Positions 1-7,755 of a stretch of 64,000 bases of DNA are shown piece after piece. The notes beneath the pieces were generated by a model. The model was not told the origin of the DNA, did no database searches, and saw only the letters and a program-made list of their open reading frames with translations. The stretch is taken from positions 372,001 through 436,000 of the forward strand of contig NZ_ANNI01000003.1 in NCBI RefSeq assembly GCF_000466745.1, given 5' to 3'. The position numbers and the translations under genes were made by a program. The stretch's first letter is position 1. Each line of letters begins with the position of its first letter. The stretch comes from Campylobacter concisus ATCC 51562 (GTDB lineage: Bacteria > Campylobacterota > Campylobacteria > Campylobacterales > Campylobacteraceae).

Positions 1-402
1 ATCGATATTTACATTTGCGATCGTGCTTATCTCTTTTGCAGCAGCTGAGATATTTAAAAGCACGCTCTCGTTTGGATCGTAAGGCTCTGGCGATGCTGTC
101 TTTGCCTCAAATTTAGCCGGCTCTTCTTTTATCTCAAATTTTGGCTTAGCAGGTTCATAGTTTTTATTAAATTTAGAATAGGCATTTTCGTAGTTTATGG
201 CTTTTGTATTTGGTTTTGTGGGTTGCTTTACGTCGTCCTCTTCGACGCTTACTAAAATTTCATAAAGCGGTTTTTTATTTATCGTTTTGGCTTGAATTTG
301 TTTTGTAGTAACTAGTATGGCCTTCTCACCGCACGTTTCTTGAGCCTTTTTCAAAGCCTCGATGGTGCTCTCGCCTGTAAAAGTATGAAATTTTGTAGCC
401 AT
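1..402 (-). CDS. flhF: FlhF, flagellar biosynthesis SRP-like GTPase (N-terminal part only)
   Basis: The frame opens at ATG 402 behind AAAAGGATATAA and runs off the left edge of the window, giving 134 residues. The start MATKFHTFTGESTIEALKKAQ and the following 'GEKAILVTTKQIQ' are typical of the FlhF N-terminal B domain, followed by the expected low-complexity linker rich in Lys, Pro and Glu. The GTPase (NG) domain lies outside the window. FlhF sets the number and polar position of flagella and, in Campylobacter, is needed for expression of sigma54-dependent flagellar genes. It lies 10 nt behind folK, the order aroQ-folK-flhF that I recall from C. jejuni. Assignment rests on the N-terminus and context only. 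Confidence 0.82.
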   Translation of the reverse strand, partial: MATKFHTFTGESTIEALKKAQETCGEKAILVTTKQIQAKTINKKPLYEILVSVEEDDVKQPTKPNTKAINYENAYSKFNKNYEPAKPKFEIKEEPAKFEAKTASPEPYDPNESVLLNISAAAKEISTIANVNID

Positions 403-412
403 TTATATCCTT

Positions 413-889
413 TTAACCTCTCATAAGCCCTAGTGGCACGATCACGCTAAGCCTCTTATCGGCTCCTGGGTGCGGGACGATAAGGCGCGGCGTCTTATAG
501 ACTTTTTTACTAAAATATAAAATATCCAGATCAAGCGTGCGTGGCGCATTTTTAAATGTCCTCACGCGCTTAAATTTACTCTCATAGTGCCCCAAAATTT
601 TTAGAGTTTCTCTAGGGCTCATAGAGGTTTGTAAATTTATAACAGCGTTACTAAAATCATCCTGCGCTTCATAGCCAAACGCCGCATTTATAAGGATCGG
701 CGAGACTTCAACTACGTGAAAACGTCTATCTTCACTAATCGCTCTTATAAATTTATCAAACCTCTTTGCGCTATCGCCGATGTTTCCACCCATACCAACT
801 AGCGCCTCATACTTAAACTCATCTCTTTTATGAAAAAAACTAGGGCAAAAACGGCTTTTAACGATCTTTCTTGCTCCAGCTAGCCTCAT
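413..889 (-). CDS. folK: 2-amino-4-hydroxy-6-hydroxymethyldihydropteridine diphosphokinase
   Basis: HPPK transfers pyrophosphate from ATP to 6-hydroxymethyl-dihydropterin in cytosolic folate synthesis. The protein has the HPPK core start 'ALVGMGGNIGDS' and the signature 'RTLDLDILYF', which carries the Mg-binding Asp pair. About 30 residues precede the conserved core, a common extension in this group. I prefer ATG 889, which overlaps the stop of the upstream peptidase as ATGA; a GTG at 901 in the same frame would add four residues. The gene is translationally linked to the M24 peptidase and aroQ, and flhF follows 10 nt downstream. Confidence 0.9.
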   Translation of the reverse strand: MRLAGARKIVKSRFCPSFFHKRDEFKYEALVGMGGNIGDSAKRFDKFIRAISEDRRFHVVEVSPILINAAFGYEAQDDFSNAVINLQTSMSPRETLKILGHYESKFKRVRTFKNAPRTLDLDILYFSKKVYKTPRLIVPHPGADKRLSVIVPLGLMRG

Positions 890-1911
890 AAAATCTCGCA
901 CCCACCTTCTCTTGCGACCACCACGTCCTCGATACGCACACCAAATTCATTTTCTAGATAAATTCCAGGCTCCACGCTAAAGACCATACCCTTTTTTATG
1001 AGCGTTTCGCTCCTTGCTGAGATGACTGGAAGCTCGTGTATATCGACGCCCACGCCGTGTCCTGTCGAGTGAAAAAAGACCTTTTCATATCCAGCCTTTG
1101 CTATCACGCTTCTTGCTGCAAGGTCTATCTCGCACGCCCTAACGCCAGCTCTAGTGATCTTTATCGCAGCAGCCTGAGCCTCTTTTACGATCTCGTAAAT
1201 TTCTTGCATCTTGGCGTTTTTAAATTTTTGCTCCTTTGAGAAGTTAAAATTTTCATCAAAGCAAGCAGTTCTGGTGCGATCAGAGCAGTAACGCTTAAAT
1301 TTAACCCCAGCATCAAGTAGCAGCAAGTCGCCCTTTTTTAAAATTTTATCCCCAGGCAGCGCATGCGCCTTTGCGGCATTTTCGTTTATCGCCACGATAG
1401 GATCAAAGCTAAGACCTAGCTCGTTTTTTTGCCTAAAGATGAGCGAGGCGTTAAAATGAAGCTCTTTTTCGCTCATCCCTTCGCCATTTTCACGCACAAA
1501 TTTAGCAAATTCATCAAAGCATTTTGCCCCAAATTCGCTAGCCTTTTTTAAAATTTTTATCTCATCTTCGCTCTTGCAAATTCTCTTTAGCCTAGAGAAA
1601 TTTGCCTTTGGCTTGAAATTTATCTTAAAGCCCTTGCTAAGCTCGTTATACTCGCTTAAGCTTAGCTCATCAGGGTTAAAAACGAGGCTATTTGGCTTCA
1701 TCTTTCTTAAAAATGCCCTAACCTCGTTTATTAAATTTCTCTGAGCTAAAAGAACGATCACGCCTGCATTTACGCAACTTTTTGCCTCGAAATAATACCT
1801 CGCATCCGTGAAAAAGTATTTCACGCCATCAACGCATAGTAAAAACTCATTGTCGCAGCTGTAGCCGCACTCGTAAAATACGGCGTTTTCGTCCTTTAAG
1901 ATGAAATTCAT
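886..1911 (-). CDS. pepP: M24-family Xaa-Pro aminopeptidase/dipeptidase
   Basis: 341-residue metallopeptidase with an N-terminal creatinase-like domain (about 1-110) and a C-terminal pita-bread catalytic domain. All five dimetal ligands are visible: D200 and D211 ('[18 protein letters not shown]'), H285 ('[13 protein letters not shown]'), E314 ('FSVEPGIY') and E328 ('GVRIEDV'). It should remove N-terminal residues before proline or split X-Pro dipeptides in the cytosol; which of the two cannot be told, so the symbol is tentative. Its ATG overlaps the aroQ stop (ATGA), and its own stop overlaps the folK start, so the three genes are one transcript. Confidence 0.88.
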   Translation of the reverse strand: MNFILKDENAVFYECGYSCDNEFLLCVDGVKYFFTDARYYFEAKSCVNAGVIVLLAQRNLINEVRAFLRKMKPNSLVFNPDELSLSEYNELSKGFKINFKPKANFSRLKRICKSEDEIKILKKASEFGAKCFDEFAKFVRENGEGMSEKELHFNASLIFRQKNELGLSFDPIVAINENAAKAHALPGDKILKKGDLLLLDAGVKFKRYCSDRTRTACFDENFNFSKEQKFKNAKMQEIYEIVKEAQAAAIKITRAGVRACEIDLAARSVIAKAGYEKVFFHSTGHGVGVDIHELPVISARSETLIKKGMVFSVEPGIYLENEFGVRIEDVVVAREGGCEIL

Positions 1912-2387
1912 TGTGCGTTTTGATTTGCTCTTACTGCTTTGATTTGCTCAAAAATTTGAAGCATGCCTATCATCGCCAAATGATAGCCAACTGGCCCAAA
2001 GCCCACGATCTGGCCTGCTGCAACTGGTGCGATGAGGCTTTTGTGGCGGAACTCTTCTCTTCTATAAACGTTGCTGATATGCACCTCGATAACTGGCAGT
2101 GCAACCGCACTTAGCGCATCACGGATAGCGATAGATGTGTGAGTGTAAGCAGCTGGGTTTATGATGATGCCATCAGCATCGCCCAAGCACTCTTGGATCT
2201 TATCGACTAGCTCGCCCTCAAGGTTGCTTTGAAAAAACTCGATCTCAACGTCATTCTGATCGGCAACGATCTTCATTTGAGAGTGGATATCCTCCATCTT
2301 CATAACGCCGTAAATTCCTGGCTCTCTAGCGCCAAGCATATTGATATTTGGGCCTTGGATAACCATTATTTTTAGCTTTTTATCCAT
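1908..2387 (-). CDS. aroQ: 3-dehydroquinate dehydratase, type II
   Basis: 159 residues, the usual size of the small dodecameric type II enzyme of the shikimate pathway, which converts 3-dehydroquinate to 3-dehydroshikimate. Seen are the N-terminal '[18 protein letters not shown]' (substrate lid with Arg and catalytic Tyr), '[17 protein letters not shown]' and '[17 protein letters not shown]'. First gene of the minus-strand aroQ-pepP-folK-flhF run, transcribed divergently from the amidohydrolase at 2473. The start is ATG 2387 behind an AAAGGAG site. Confidence 0.95.
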   Translation of the reverse strand: MDKKLKIMVIQGPNINMLGAREPGIYGVMKMEDIHSQMKIVADQNDVEIEFFQSNLEGELVDKIQECLGDADGIIINPAAYTHTSIAIRDALSAVALPVIEVHISNVYRREEFRHKSLIAPVAAGQIVGFGPVGYHLAMIGMLQIFEQIKAVRANQNAQ

Positions 2388-2415
2388 GTCACTCCTTTTT
2401 GATTAAATAGCCCAA

Positions 2416-2421
2416 ATTATA
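2416..2421 (-). promoter_or_regulatory. -10 element for aroQ operon
   Basis: On the minus strand the divergent spacer reads TGTATAAT, a perfect TATAAT with an upstream TG, about 29 nt before the aroQ ATG. No -35 is obvious, which is normal for Campylobacter sigma70 promoters. A plus-strand TACAAT at 2445-2450 is a weaker candidate for the gene at 2473. Confidence 0.55.
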
Positions 2422-2472
2422 CATTTTCGTTCCTAAATTTTCGCTACAATAACAAAAATTTAAGGCTCAAAT

Positions 2473-3690
2473 GTGGAAATTTTAAAAGCAAAAAAGATCA
2501 TCGCTGGCGGAGAAAATCCAAAAATTTTAAGAAATTCTTGTGTCGTTATTGATGATGATAAAATTTTAGAAATTTTAAGCGAAAAAACAGCGATTGAGAA
2601 ATTTAAAGGGGCGAAAATTTGCGACTTTGGTGACAGTGTGATCACCCCAGCCTTTGTAAATACCCACGTTCATTTAGAATTTAGCTCAAACATCAGCACC
2701 CTAAAATACGGCGACTTCATAAAATGGCTTGGCTCTATCGTCGACAAAGGCGGCGAGCTAGCCAAAATGGACGCCAAAAAAGCGATGAGTGGGGCCATAA
2801 ATTCGCTGCTAAGAAGCGGAGTTTGTACCATTGGCGAGATCTCTAGCTTTGGCTCGGAGCTTGAAATTTTAGCCGCTAGCCCGCTAAAAGTCGTACTTTT
2901 CAGTGAAATTTTGGGCTCAAGTGAGCAGATGACTCACCAAAATTTGCAAAATTTCTTAGCTAAATTTGAAAAAATAAAGAGCTATAAAAGTAAAAATTTT
3001 ACCCCAGCTATCTCGCTGCACTCGCCCTACTCTGTGCACCCCAAGCTCGCCAAAGCCGCCCTTGAAATGGCTAAAAAAGATGATCTTCTTGTTAGCACGC
3101 ACTTTTTAGAGAGCAAGGCTGAAAAGCAGTGGCTAGAGCACGGCAGCGGTGGCTTTAAAAAGCATCTTTTAAGATTTAGCCAAGATCCAAAGCCGATGTA
3201 TGACGCACAGGGCTACTTTGCGATGTTTCGTGAGATAAATACTCTCTTTACGCACTGCATTTATGTGAGCGATTTTGCTAAATTTAAGCCTCATCACAGC
3301 GTGACGCACTGCGCCGTTTCAAATAGGCTACTTGGCAAAAAGGCGCTAAATTTAAAAGAAATTTTCAAAAATAACGTCAGTCTAAACATCGGCACAGACG
3401 GCCTTAGCTCAAATATCAGCCTAAATTTTTGGCATGAACTAAGAGCCGCCCTTTTTACCCACGCTAGCCTTGATCTAAATGAGCTTGCCAATAGGCTTTT
3501 TGTAGCTGCAACGCATGGTGGCGCAAAGGCGCTTAGGACAAATAACGGCGAGATAAAGGCAGGACGCGCGGCCGATCTTGCAGTCTATAACGACCTAGAG
3601 TGCGATGATAACGAGCTAATACTGCAACTCATACTTCACACAAATGAAGCCAAAAAACTATATATCGGAGGCAAAATTTGCAAATTTTAA
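2473..3690 (+). CDS. Amidohydrolase, aminofutalosine deaminase-like
   Basis: 405-residue TIM-barrel metal hydrolase of the adenosine-deaminase/chlorohydrolase branch. Metal and catalytic signatures are in order: 'NTHVHLEFS' (HxH, about residue 64), 'SLHSPYSVHP' (about 182), 'STHFLES' (about 211), 'FTHCIYV' and 'GTDGLSSN' (catalytic Asp, about 311). Relatives in epsilonproteobacteria have been shown to deaminate 6-aminodeoxyfutalosine in menaquinone synthesis; that substrate here is inference. Translation starts at GTG 2473, placed by TAAGG at 2461-2465; the ATG at 2471 is out of frame and stops after four codons. It overlaps sppA by 13 nt. Confidence 0.78.
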   Translation: MEILKAKKIIAGGENPKILRNSCVVIDDDKILEILSEKTAIEKFKGAKICDFGDSVITPAFVNTHVHLEFSSNISTLKYGDFIKWLGSIVDKGGELAKMDAKKAMSGAINSLLRSGVCTIGEISSFGSELEILAASPLKVVLFSEILGSSEQMTHQNLQNFLAKFEKIKSYKSKNFTPAISLHSPYSVHPKLAKAALEMAKKDDLLVSTHFLESKAEKQWLEHGSGGFKKHLLRFSQDPKPMYDAQGYFAMFREINTLFTHCIYVSDFAKFKPHHSVTHCAVSNRLLGKKALNLKEIFKNNVSLNIGTDGLSSNISLNFWHELRAALFTHASLDLNELANRLFVAATHGGAKALRTNNGEIKAGRAADLAVYNDLECDDNELILQLILHTNEAKKLYIGGKICKF

Positions 3691-4541
3691 GGCTTATTTT
3701 TAGAGGAATTTTGGGAATTTTTAAATTTATAAATAACTACTTTAAGGCGCTCATATTTTTACTGATACTATTTTTCATATTTGCGCCAAATGGCAAGATA
3801 AAAGAGCCAAATTTGGCCCGCATAGACATCACAGGCACGATAATGGACACAAGCGAAATTTTAGATGCGCTCGAAAAAGCAAGGTTTGATAGCAACATCA
3901 AAGGCGTGCTGCTCTACATCGACAGCCCAGGCGGCGCGCTAAGTCCTAGCGTGGAGCTAGCCATGGCGGTCAAGCGGCTAAAAGAGAGCAAAAAAGTGCT
4001 CGCATACGCAGCTGGCAACATGGCAAGTGGCAGCTACTACGCTGGCGTAAATGCCGACACTATCGTAGCAAACCCGGGCGCTTTCATAGGCTCGATCGGC
4101 GTCATCATGCAAGGGGCAAACATCGAAAATTTAGCCAAAAATTTAGGCGTGAGCGAGCAGGTGGTGAAGGCTGGCGAGTTTAAAGAGGCTGGCACCTTTA
4201 TGAGGAGCTGGAGCAAGCAGGAGCGTGAGAGCTTGCAAGGGCTCGTAAATGATGCTTACATGCTATTTGTAAGCGACGTGGCAGAGGCTAGAAATTTAGA
4301 TATCAAGAAAAAAGATGAGTGGGCAAATGCGAGAGTCTTTTTGGCACACAACGCCCTAAAGATGGGGCTAATTGACAGCCTTGGTAGCTACATAGACGCT
4401 CAAAACGAGCTAGCTAAAATGAGCCTCGTAGATGAGTCAGTTTGGCAAGAAAAACCGCAGATCGAAAAGATAATTGAGAAATTTACAAAGCAAGGCATAA
4501 ACTCGCTTTTTAATGCATTTTTTGAGACAAGGCTCAAATAA
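3678..4541 (+). CDS. sppA: Signal peptide peptidase SppA, S49 family
   Basis: Short (287 aa) single-domain SppA, a membrane-anchored protease that degrades cleaved signal peptides. One transmembrane segment lies at about 15-38 and the rest is periplasmic. The Ser/Lys dyad is visible: Ser in 'GNMASGSYYAG' and Lys in the 'ARVFLAHNALKMGLIDSLG' region or 'KAGEFKEAGTF'; 'YIDSPGGALSPS' is the conserved oxyanion-side motif. Start is TTG 3678, fixed by a perfect GGAGG at 3667-3671 inside the end of the amidohydrolase gene, so the two are translationally coupled. Converges with the GluQ-RS gene. Confidence 0.9.
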   Translation: MQILRLIFRGILGIFKFINNYFKALIFLLILFFIFAPNGKIKEPNLARIDITGTIMDTSEILDALEKARFDSNIKGVLLYIDSPGGALSPSVELAMAVKRLKESKKVLAYAAGNMASGSYYAGVNADTIVANPGAFIGSIGVIMQGANIENLAKNLGVSEQVVKAGEFKEAGTFMRSWSKQERESLQGLVNDAYMLFVSDVAEARNLDIKKKDEWANARVFLAHNALKMGLIDSLGSYIDAQNELAKMSLVDESVWQEKPQIEKIIEKFTKQGINSLFNAFFETRLK

Positions 4542-4589
4542 TCAAAGCAAAATATTAAGGCGGGGACAAACTGTATATATAGTATAAAT

Positions 4590-5486
4590 TTAGCTCATAC
4601 TTTGCAAAAAATTTTTGGCTATATTTTTTAGCTTAAACTCGTAAAGTAGATTTGAAATTTTATCTGTTGATTTGATGTCCAGCCCAAGATCATTTGCTAA
4701 AATTTTGTAATAAATTTGTGGGCTATCTTTTAGATTAATTGGCGGTGATTTCGAGCTTTTTGAGAGCTTTTTGCCATCTTTTAAAAGTAGCTTATGATGA
4801 ATAAAATTAGCATTATAAAAGCTAAAATTTAGCCTTTTTGCAAGGTATCTTTGAGCTAGTGTGCAAGGTAGCAGATCTTCCCCTCTAACAACCAAATTTA
4901 CGCCCATGTCTTCATCATCTATCACGCTTGCAAAGTTATAAGCCGGAGTAAAATCTTTTTTGTAAATCACAAAATCGCCCATTTGCTCTGCCACAAGCTT
5001 ACCAAGAGGGTCGCCCTCATCTACGCTTAGTCTAATGGTAGTCTTGTCTTTTATAAATTTTAGATTTTTATTTTTACAAATTTTAGTGTAAATGCCGTTT
5101 TTATAGGCATTCTTTGTGGTTCTTGAACACTCGCAGATATAAATTTCATCTAGTTTTTCAAGTACATCTTCGTATCTTTTAGCTCTTATTTTGAAGCTAA
5201 AATTACACTCAAAGTCACTTACGCTAATTGGACCTTTATCGTATTCAAGCCCTAAAAATTCCAAAACATCAAAGATATTTTGAACAAATTCTTGCCGGTA
5301 TCTACTAAGATCATAATCATCGATACGTAAGTGCAAAATACCATTTACCGAACGTGTCAAAAGATAAGTTAGGATGAAGTTATAAGCATTGCCAGCATGC
5401 AAAAAACCACTAGGAGTAGGAGCTATACGGGATGCTATGCCACCATTTGGTGGCAAATAGTCATTAATCCCTTGGTCTAGCCTCAT
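4590..5486 (-). CDS. gluQ: Glutamyl-Q tRNA(Asp) synthetase-like protein
   Basis: 298-residue truncated class I glutamyl-tRNA synthetase lacking the anticodon-binding domain. The HIGH-type motif is 'APTPSGFLHAGNAYN' (about 22-36) and the KMSKS-type motif 'KKLSKS' (about 243). The zinc motif of GluQ-RS, Cys-x-Cys then Tyr-x3-Cys, is present as 'CECSR...GIYTKIC' (about 119-137). Family members attach glutamate to the queuosine base of tRNA(Asp). Its start lies 23 nt inside the RRM gene. The 'RIDDYD' replaces the more usual RIEDxD, and the overall sequence is divergent. A reduced-activity or different-substrate paralog cannot be excluded. Confidence 0.78.
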   Translation of the reverse strand: MRLDQGINDYLPPNGGIASRIAPTPSGFLHAGNAYNFILTYLLTRSVNGILHLRIDDYDLSRYRQEFVQNIFDVLEFLGLEYDKGPISVSDFECNFSFKIRAKRYEDVLEKLDEIYICECSRTTKNAYKNGIYTKICKNKNLKFIKDKTTIRLSVDEGDPLGKLVAEQMGDFVIYKKDFTPAYNFASVIDDEDMGVNLVVRGEDLLPCTLAQRYLAKRLNFSFYNANFIHHKLLLKDGKKLSKSSKSPPINLKDSPQIYYKILANDLGLDIKSTDKISNLLYEFKLKNIAKNFLQSMS

Positions 5487-5709
5487 TTACCCTTAAAGTA
5501 CGTCCGCCTAGTTCCTTTTCATTTAGCGCGTCTATAGCTTTTTGTCCCTCATTTGCATCGTCCATTTCAACAAAGCCAAAGCCCTTTGAACGCTCAGTTT
5601 CTCTATCTTTTACTATTTTTGCTCGCCTTACTTCACCAAATTGTGCAAAGGCTTCCTTTAATTCTGCCTCTGTCGTTCTATACGACAAATTTCCTACATA
5701 AATATTCAC
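5464..5709 (-). CDS. RRM-type RNA-binding protein
   Basis: 81-residue protein consisting of a single RNA recognition motif. RNP2 is 'IYVGNLS' (residues 3-9) and RNP1 is 'KGFGFVEM' (about 42-49), both with the aromatic residues that stack on RNA. Such proteins in bacteria resemble cyanobacterial cold-induced Rbp proteins; targets are unknown. The start is GTG 5709 behind AAGGA eight nt upstream. Its leader contains a small hairpin followed by seven T residues just before the ribosome binding site. The 3' end overlaps the gluQ start. Confidence 0.88.
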   Translation of the reverse strand: MNIYVGNLSYRTTEAELKEAFAQFGEVRRAKIVKDRETERSKGFGFVEMDDANEGQKAIDALNEKELGGRTLRVNEARPRD

Positions 5710-5722
5710 AGGAGTGTTCCTT

Positions 5723-5746
5723 AAAAAAATTACCGATTTATTCGGT
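5723..5746 (-). promoter_or_regulatory. Terminator-like hairpin in the RRM gene leader
   Basis: Read on the minus strand, ACCGA and TCGGT (plus 5732-5736 and 5742-5746) can form a 5-bp stem with loop ATAAA, followed by AA and seven T residues, then the AAGGA of the RRM gene. The position fits an attenuator or a temperature-sensitive leader element, but the stem is short, so this is only a possibility. Confidence 0.3.
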
Positions 5747-5932
5747 TAGTGTGATAATAGCTAATTTTCGTCAAAAAGATGTAAAAAATCAAAAATTTAT
5801 TATATTTTTTTGAAAAATATTCTTAAAAGGTACAAGCTCGTATATATAGAACTTTTATAACTATCACTAAACAAAATCTAATCTTAAGTTTAAAAAGAAT
5901 AATTAAATAAAAAACTATTTTATCTTTATAAG

Positions 5933-6484
5933 CTATTTATAAAGTAAATCATTCTTTACTTTAAGATACGCTTCATCGCCAAGTAAATTTTTAACTATAA
6001 AAAGTGCAAATTCCATTGAAAAAGCAGGACCTTTTGCTGTAATAATATTTTGATCCCTCAATACACTCTTGTCGTTATCATAGCCCCTTTTATTACTTCT
6101 TACATTTTCTTCAAATCCTGGATAACAAACAAAATGATCTTTTAGCACACCAGCACTCTCGAGCACCATAGGAGCAGCACAAATGGCACAAATAAGCTTA
6201 TTGCTTTTATCAAAATTTTGCAAAATTGCTTTGAGCCTTGTATCGTTTGCTAGATTGCTAGCTCCTGGAAGTCCGCCAGGAAGGACGATCGCATCGTAGT
6301 CTAGCTCTTTCATCTCGCGAAGTGTCACATCAGCTTTTACGCATATATTGTGGCACCCTTTGATATTTACGTCATTTAACCCAACAATAGAAGCTATCGC
6401 TCCAGCTCTACGTAAAACATCAACAGAAGTTAGTGCTTCTATCTCCTCAAATCCATCAGCTAAAATCACAGCAACTTTTTTCAT
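5933..6484 (-). CDS. DJ-1/PfpI family protein
   Basis: 183 residues, one DJ-1/ThiJ domain. The nucleophile-elbow Cys is in 'ICAICAAPMVL' (about residue 103), the conserved acidic partner in 'GFEEIEALTSVDVLRRAG' (about 11-28), and 'VLPGGLPGA' is the loop typical of the YajL/DJ-1 branch. Roles reported for the branch include oxidative-stress chaperone and glyoxalase-type activities; the exact role here is not visible. It is transcribed divergently from the SelW-like gene, another redox-type protein. The ATG at 6484 has AAAGGA upstream. Confidence 0.87.
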   Translation of the reverse strand: MKKVAVILADGFEEIEALTSVDVLRRAGAIASIVGLNDVNIKGCHNICVKADVTLREMKELDYDAIVLPGGLPGASNLANDTRLKAILQNFDKSNKLICAICAAPMVLESAGVLKDHFVCYPGFEENVRSNKRGYDNDKSVLRDQNIITAKGPAFSMEFALFIVKNLLGDEAYLKVKNDLLYK

Positions 6485-6532
6485 AAATTTATCCTTTACA
6501 ATAATATGTTTTATTTGTTAAGTAAAATTTTA

Positions 6533-6538
6533 TATAAT
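6533..6538 (+). promoter_or_regulatory. -10 element for the SelW-like gene
   Basis: TATATAAT lies 31 nt upstream of the ATG at 6569, preceded by an A/T-rich run, in the Campylobacter sigma70 style. It puts the start of transcription near 6545 and gives a leader of about 24 nt that holds AAAGGA at 6557-6562. Confidence 0.6.
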
Positions 6539-6568
6539 GTTGGCTTATTTCACAAGAAAGGACAGAGC

Positions 6569-6826
6569 ATGCAAGTAAAAATTATTTACTGCAACTCTTG
6601 AAACTATCGTCCGGTAGCTTCTCGTGTAGAAGATGAAATAAAAGCGAACTTTAGTGATGCAAGAGTCGAAAAGGTTGTAGGTGATGGTGGAAATTTCATC
6701 GTCGAGGTTGATGGAGATGTTATATTTTCTAAGAAAGATCGCATCGGAAATGATGAAGCGAGATTTCCTCACGGTGAAGAGATCACAACTCTTATAAACA
6801 AATATCTCAAAGAAAAGTCGGCTTAA
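6569..6826 (+). CDS. selW: SelW-like selenoprotein (in-frame TGA = selenocysteine)
   Basis: Reading through TGA 6599-6601 gives an 85-residue protein ending at TAA 6824-6826. It has the Rdx/SelW layout: a first beta strand, the redox motif C8-N-S-U11 followed by NYRP, a helix, 'VVGDGGNFIVEVDGDVIFSKK' in two strands, and 'FPHGEEITTLINKYL' at the end. Family members use CxxU or CxxC, so the TGA falls exactly at the selenocysteine site. ATG 6569 has AAAGGA six nt upstream, its own -10 and a strong terminator, so it is a monocistronic gene. A stem-loop at 6618-6632 fits a bacterial SECIS. Function is taken to be a thioredoxin-like redox role. Standard gene callers would miss it or begin it late. 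Confidence 0.92.
6618..6632 (+). promoter_or_regulatory. Candidate SECIS hairpin
   Basis: CTTCT and AGAAG form a perfect 5-bp stem with loop CGTGT. The loop begins 21 nt after the TGA and has G as its second base followed by T, in line with the bacterial SECIS pattern I know (loop roughly 16-37 nt after UGA, a G among its first two bases). A second hairpin at 6604-6617 lies closer to the TGA. Confidence 0.6.
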
Positions 6827-6836
6827 TGCTAGCTAC

Positions 6837-6861
6837 CGAGACGGGAAACCGTCTCGTTTTT
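6837..6861 (+). terminator. Rho-independent terminator of selW
   Basis: Perfect 8-bp GC-rich stem CGAGACGG / CCGTCTCG with a GAAA tetraloop, followed by five T residues, 10 nt after the selW stop. Confidence 0.92.
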
Positions 6862-7169
6862 CCCTATTTTTGACTTATAGTTCTACTATCCTAATATAAA
6901 AATTTTATAGTTAAAACATTTACTTATCTCGCTAAGAATTTTCATTATTTTATATATTTTTTTGATTTTTGAAGATTTTATGAGCTGATATTTGGCTATA
7001 TTTGGATTTTTATAAAATATAAAAATTTTGTGTATTTTATGCTAGTGCTACTTGAAATTTTACAATGTATGAAATGAAGTTTTTGCTAAAGCCAATACTT
7101 TTTAAATAGTGACTTTAGCTAAGCATTAGGCTTACTAAACGTAAATTTAGTAAGAAAGATTAAGCTGCT
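6862..7169. other. AT-rich spacer between convergent selW and efp
   Basis: 308 bp with no supported gene on either strand. It holds an inverted repeat CTTACTAAA / TTTAGTAAG at 7131-7154, close behind the efp stop, which may help end the minus-strand efp transcript although no clear T run follows. GCTAAAG (7085-7091) and CTTTAGC (7113-7119) form a second weak repeat. Confidence 0.5.
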
Positions 7170-7736
7170 TTATTTATTCGCACGCTCGATATACTCGCCG
7201 CGAACAGTATCCACACGGATAACCTCGCCCTCAAGTACGTGAAATGGTATCTGAACTACCGCACCACTCTCAAGAGTAGCTGGCTTTTTACCGCCTTGCG
7301 TATCGCCCTTGAAATTTGGTGGAGTCTCAACTATCTTTAGCTCAACTACTTGTGGCACTTCAACGCCGATCGCATTGCCATTGTGAAATAAAATTTCAAC
7401 CATCATGCCATCGATCATCCATTTTTTAACATCACCCACATCCTCGTCGCTGATAGCAACTTGTTCATAAGTAACCGTATCCATAAATTGACAATATTCA
7501 CCATCATCATAAAGATACTGCATCTCTTTTTCTTCAAGATGTGGTTGCTCGCATTTATCGCCTGCATGAAAAGTCTTTTCAAGAACTTTTCCGTCGATAA
7601 AAGATTTGATTTTTGCACGAACAAAAGCTGCACCTTTGCCCGGTTTAACGTGTTGATATTCTACGATTTTATAAGGAACACCGTCGATTTCTATCTTTAA
7701 TCCCTTTTTTAGATCGCCCATTGAATATGAAGCCAT
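7170..7736 (-). CDS. efp: Translation elongation factor P
   Basis: 188 residues, full length, three beta-barrel domains. EF-P binds between the ribosomal P and E sites and relieves stalling at consecutive prolines. The tip loop 'VKPGKGAAF' has Lys at residue 34, the site modified by beta-lysylation in bacteria with EpmA. The C-terminal domain ends '[15 protein letters not shown]'. It lies 19 nt behind serA, so it is probably read from the serA transcript; AAAGGA precedes the ATG. In C. jejuni, as I recall, efp is not at this site. Confidence 0.96.
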   Translation of the reverse strand: MASYSMGDLKKGLKIEIDGVPYKIVEYQHVKPGKGAAFVRAKIKSFIDGKVLEKTFHAGDKCEQPHLEEKEMQYLYDDGEYCQFMDTVTYEQVAISDEDVGDVKKWMIDGMMVEILFHNGNAIGVEVPQVVELKIVETPPNFKGDTQGGKKPATLESGAVVQIPFHVLEGEVIRVDTVRGEYIERANK

Positions 7737-7755
7737 TTTTTATCCTTTCAAAATT

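Noticed and set aside
6545..6772. 75-residue minus-strand frame opposite the SelW gene
   Set aside because: No ribosome binding site and no family resemblance; the plus-strand readthrough frame explains the sequence much better.
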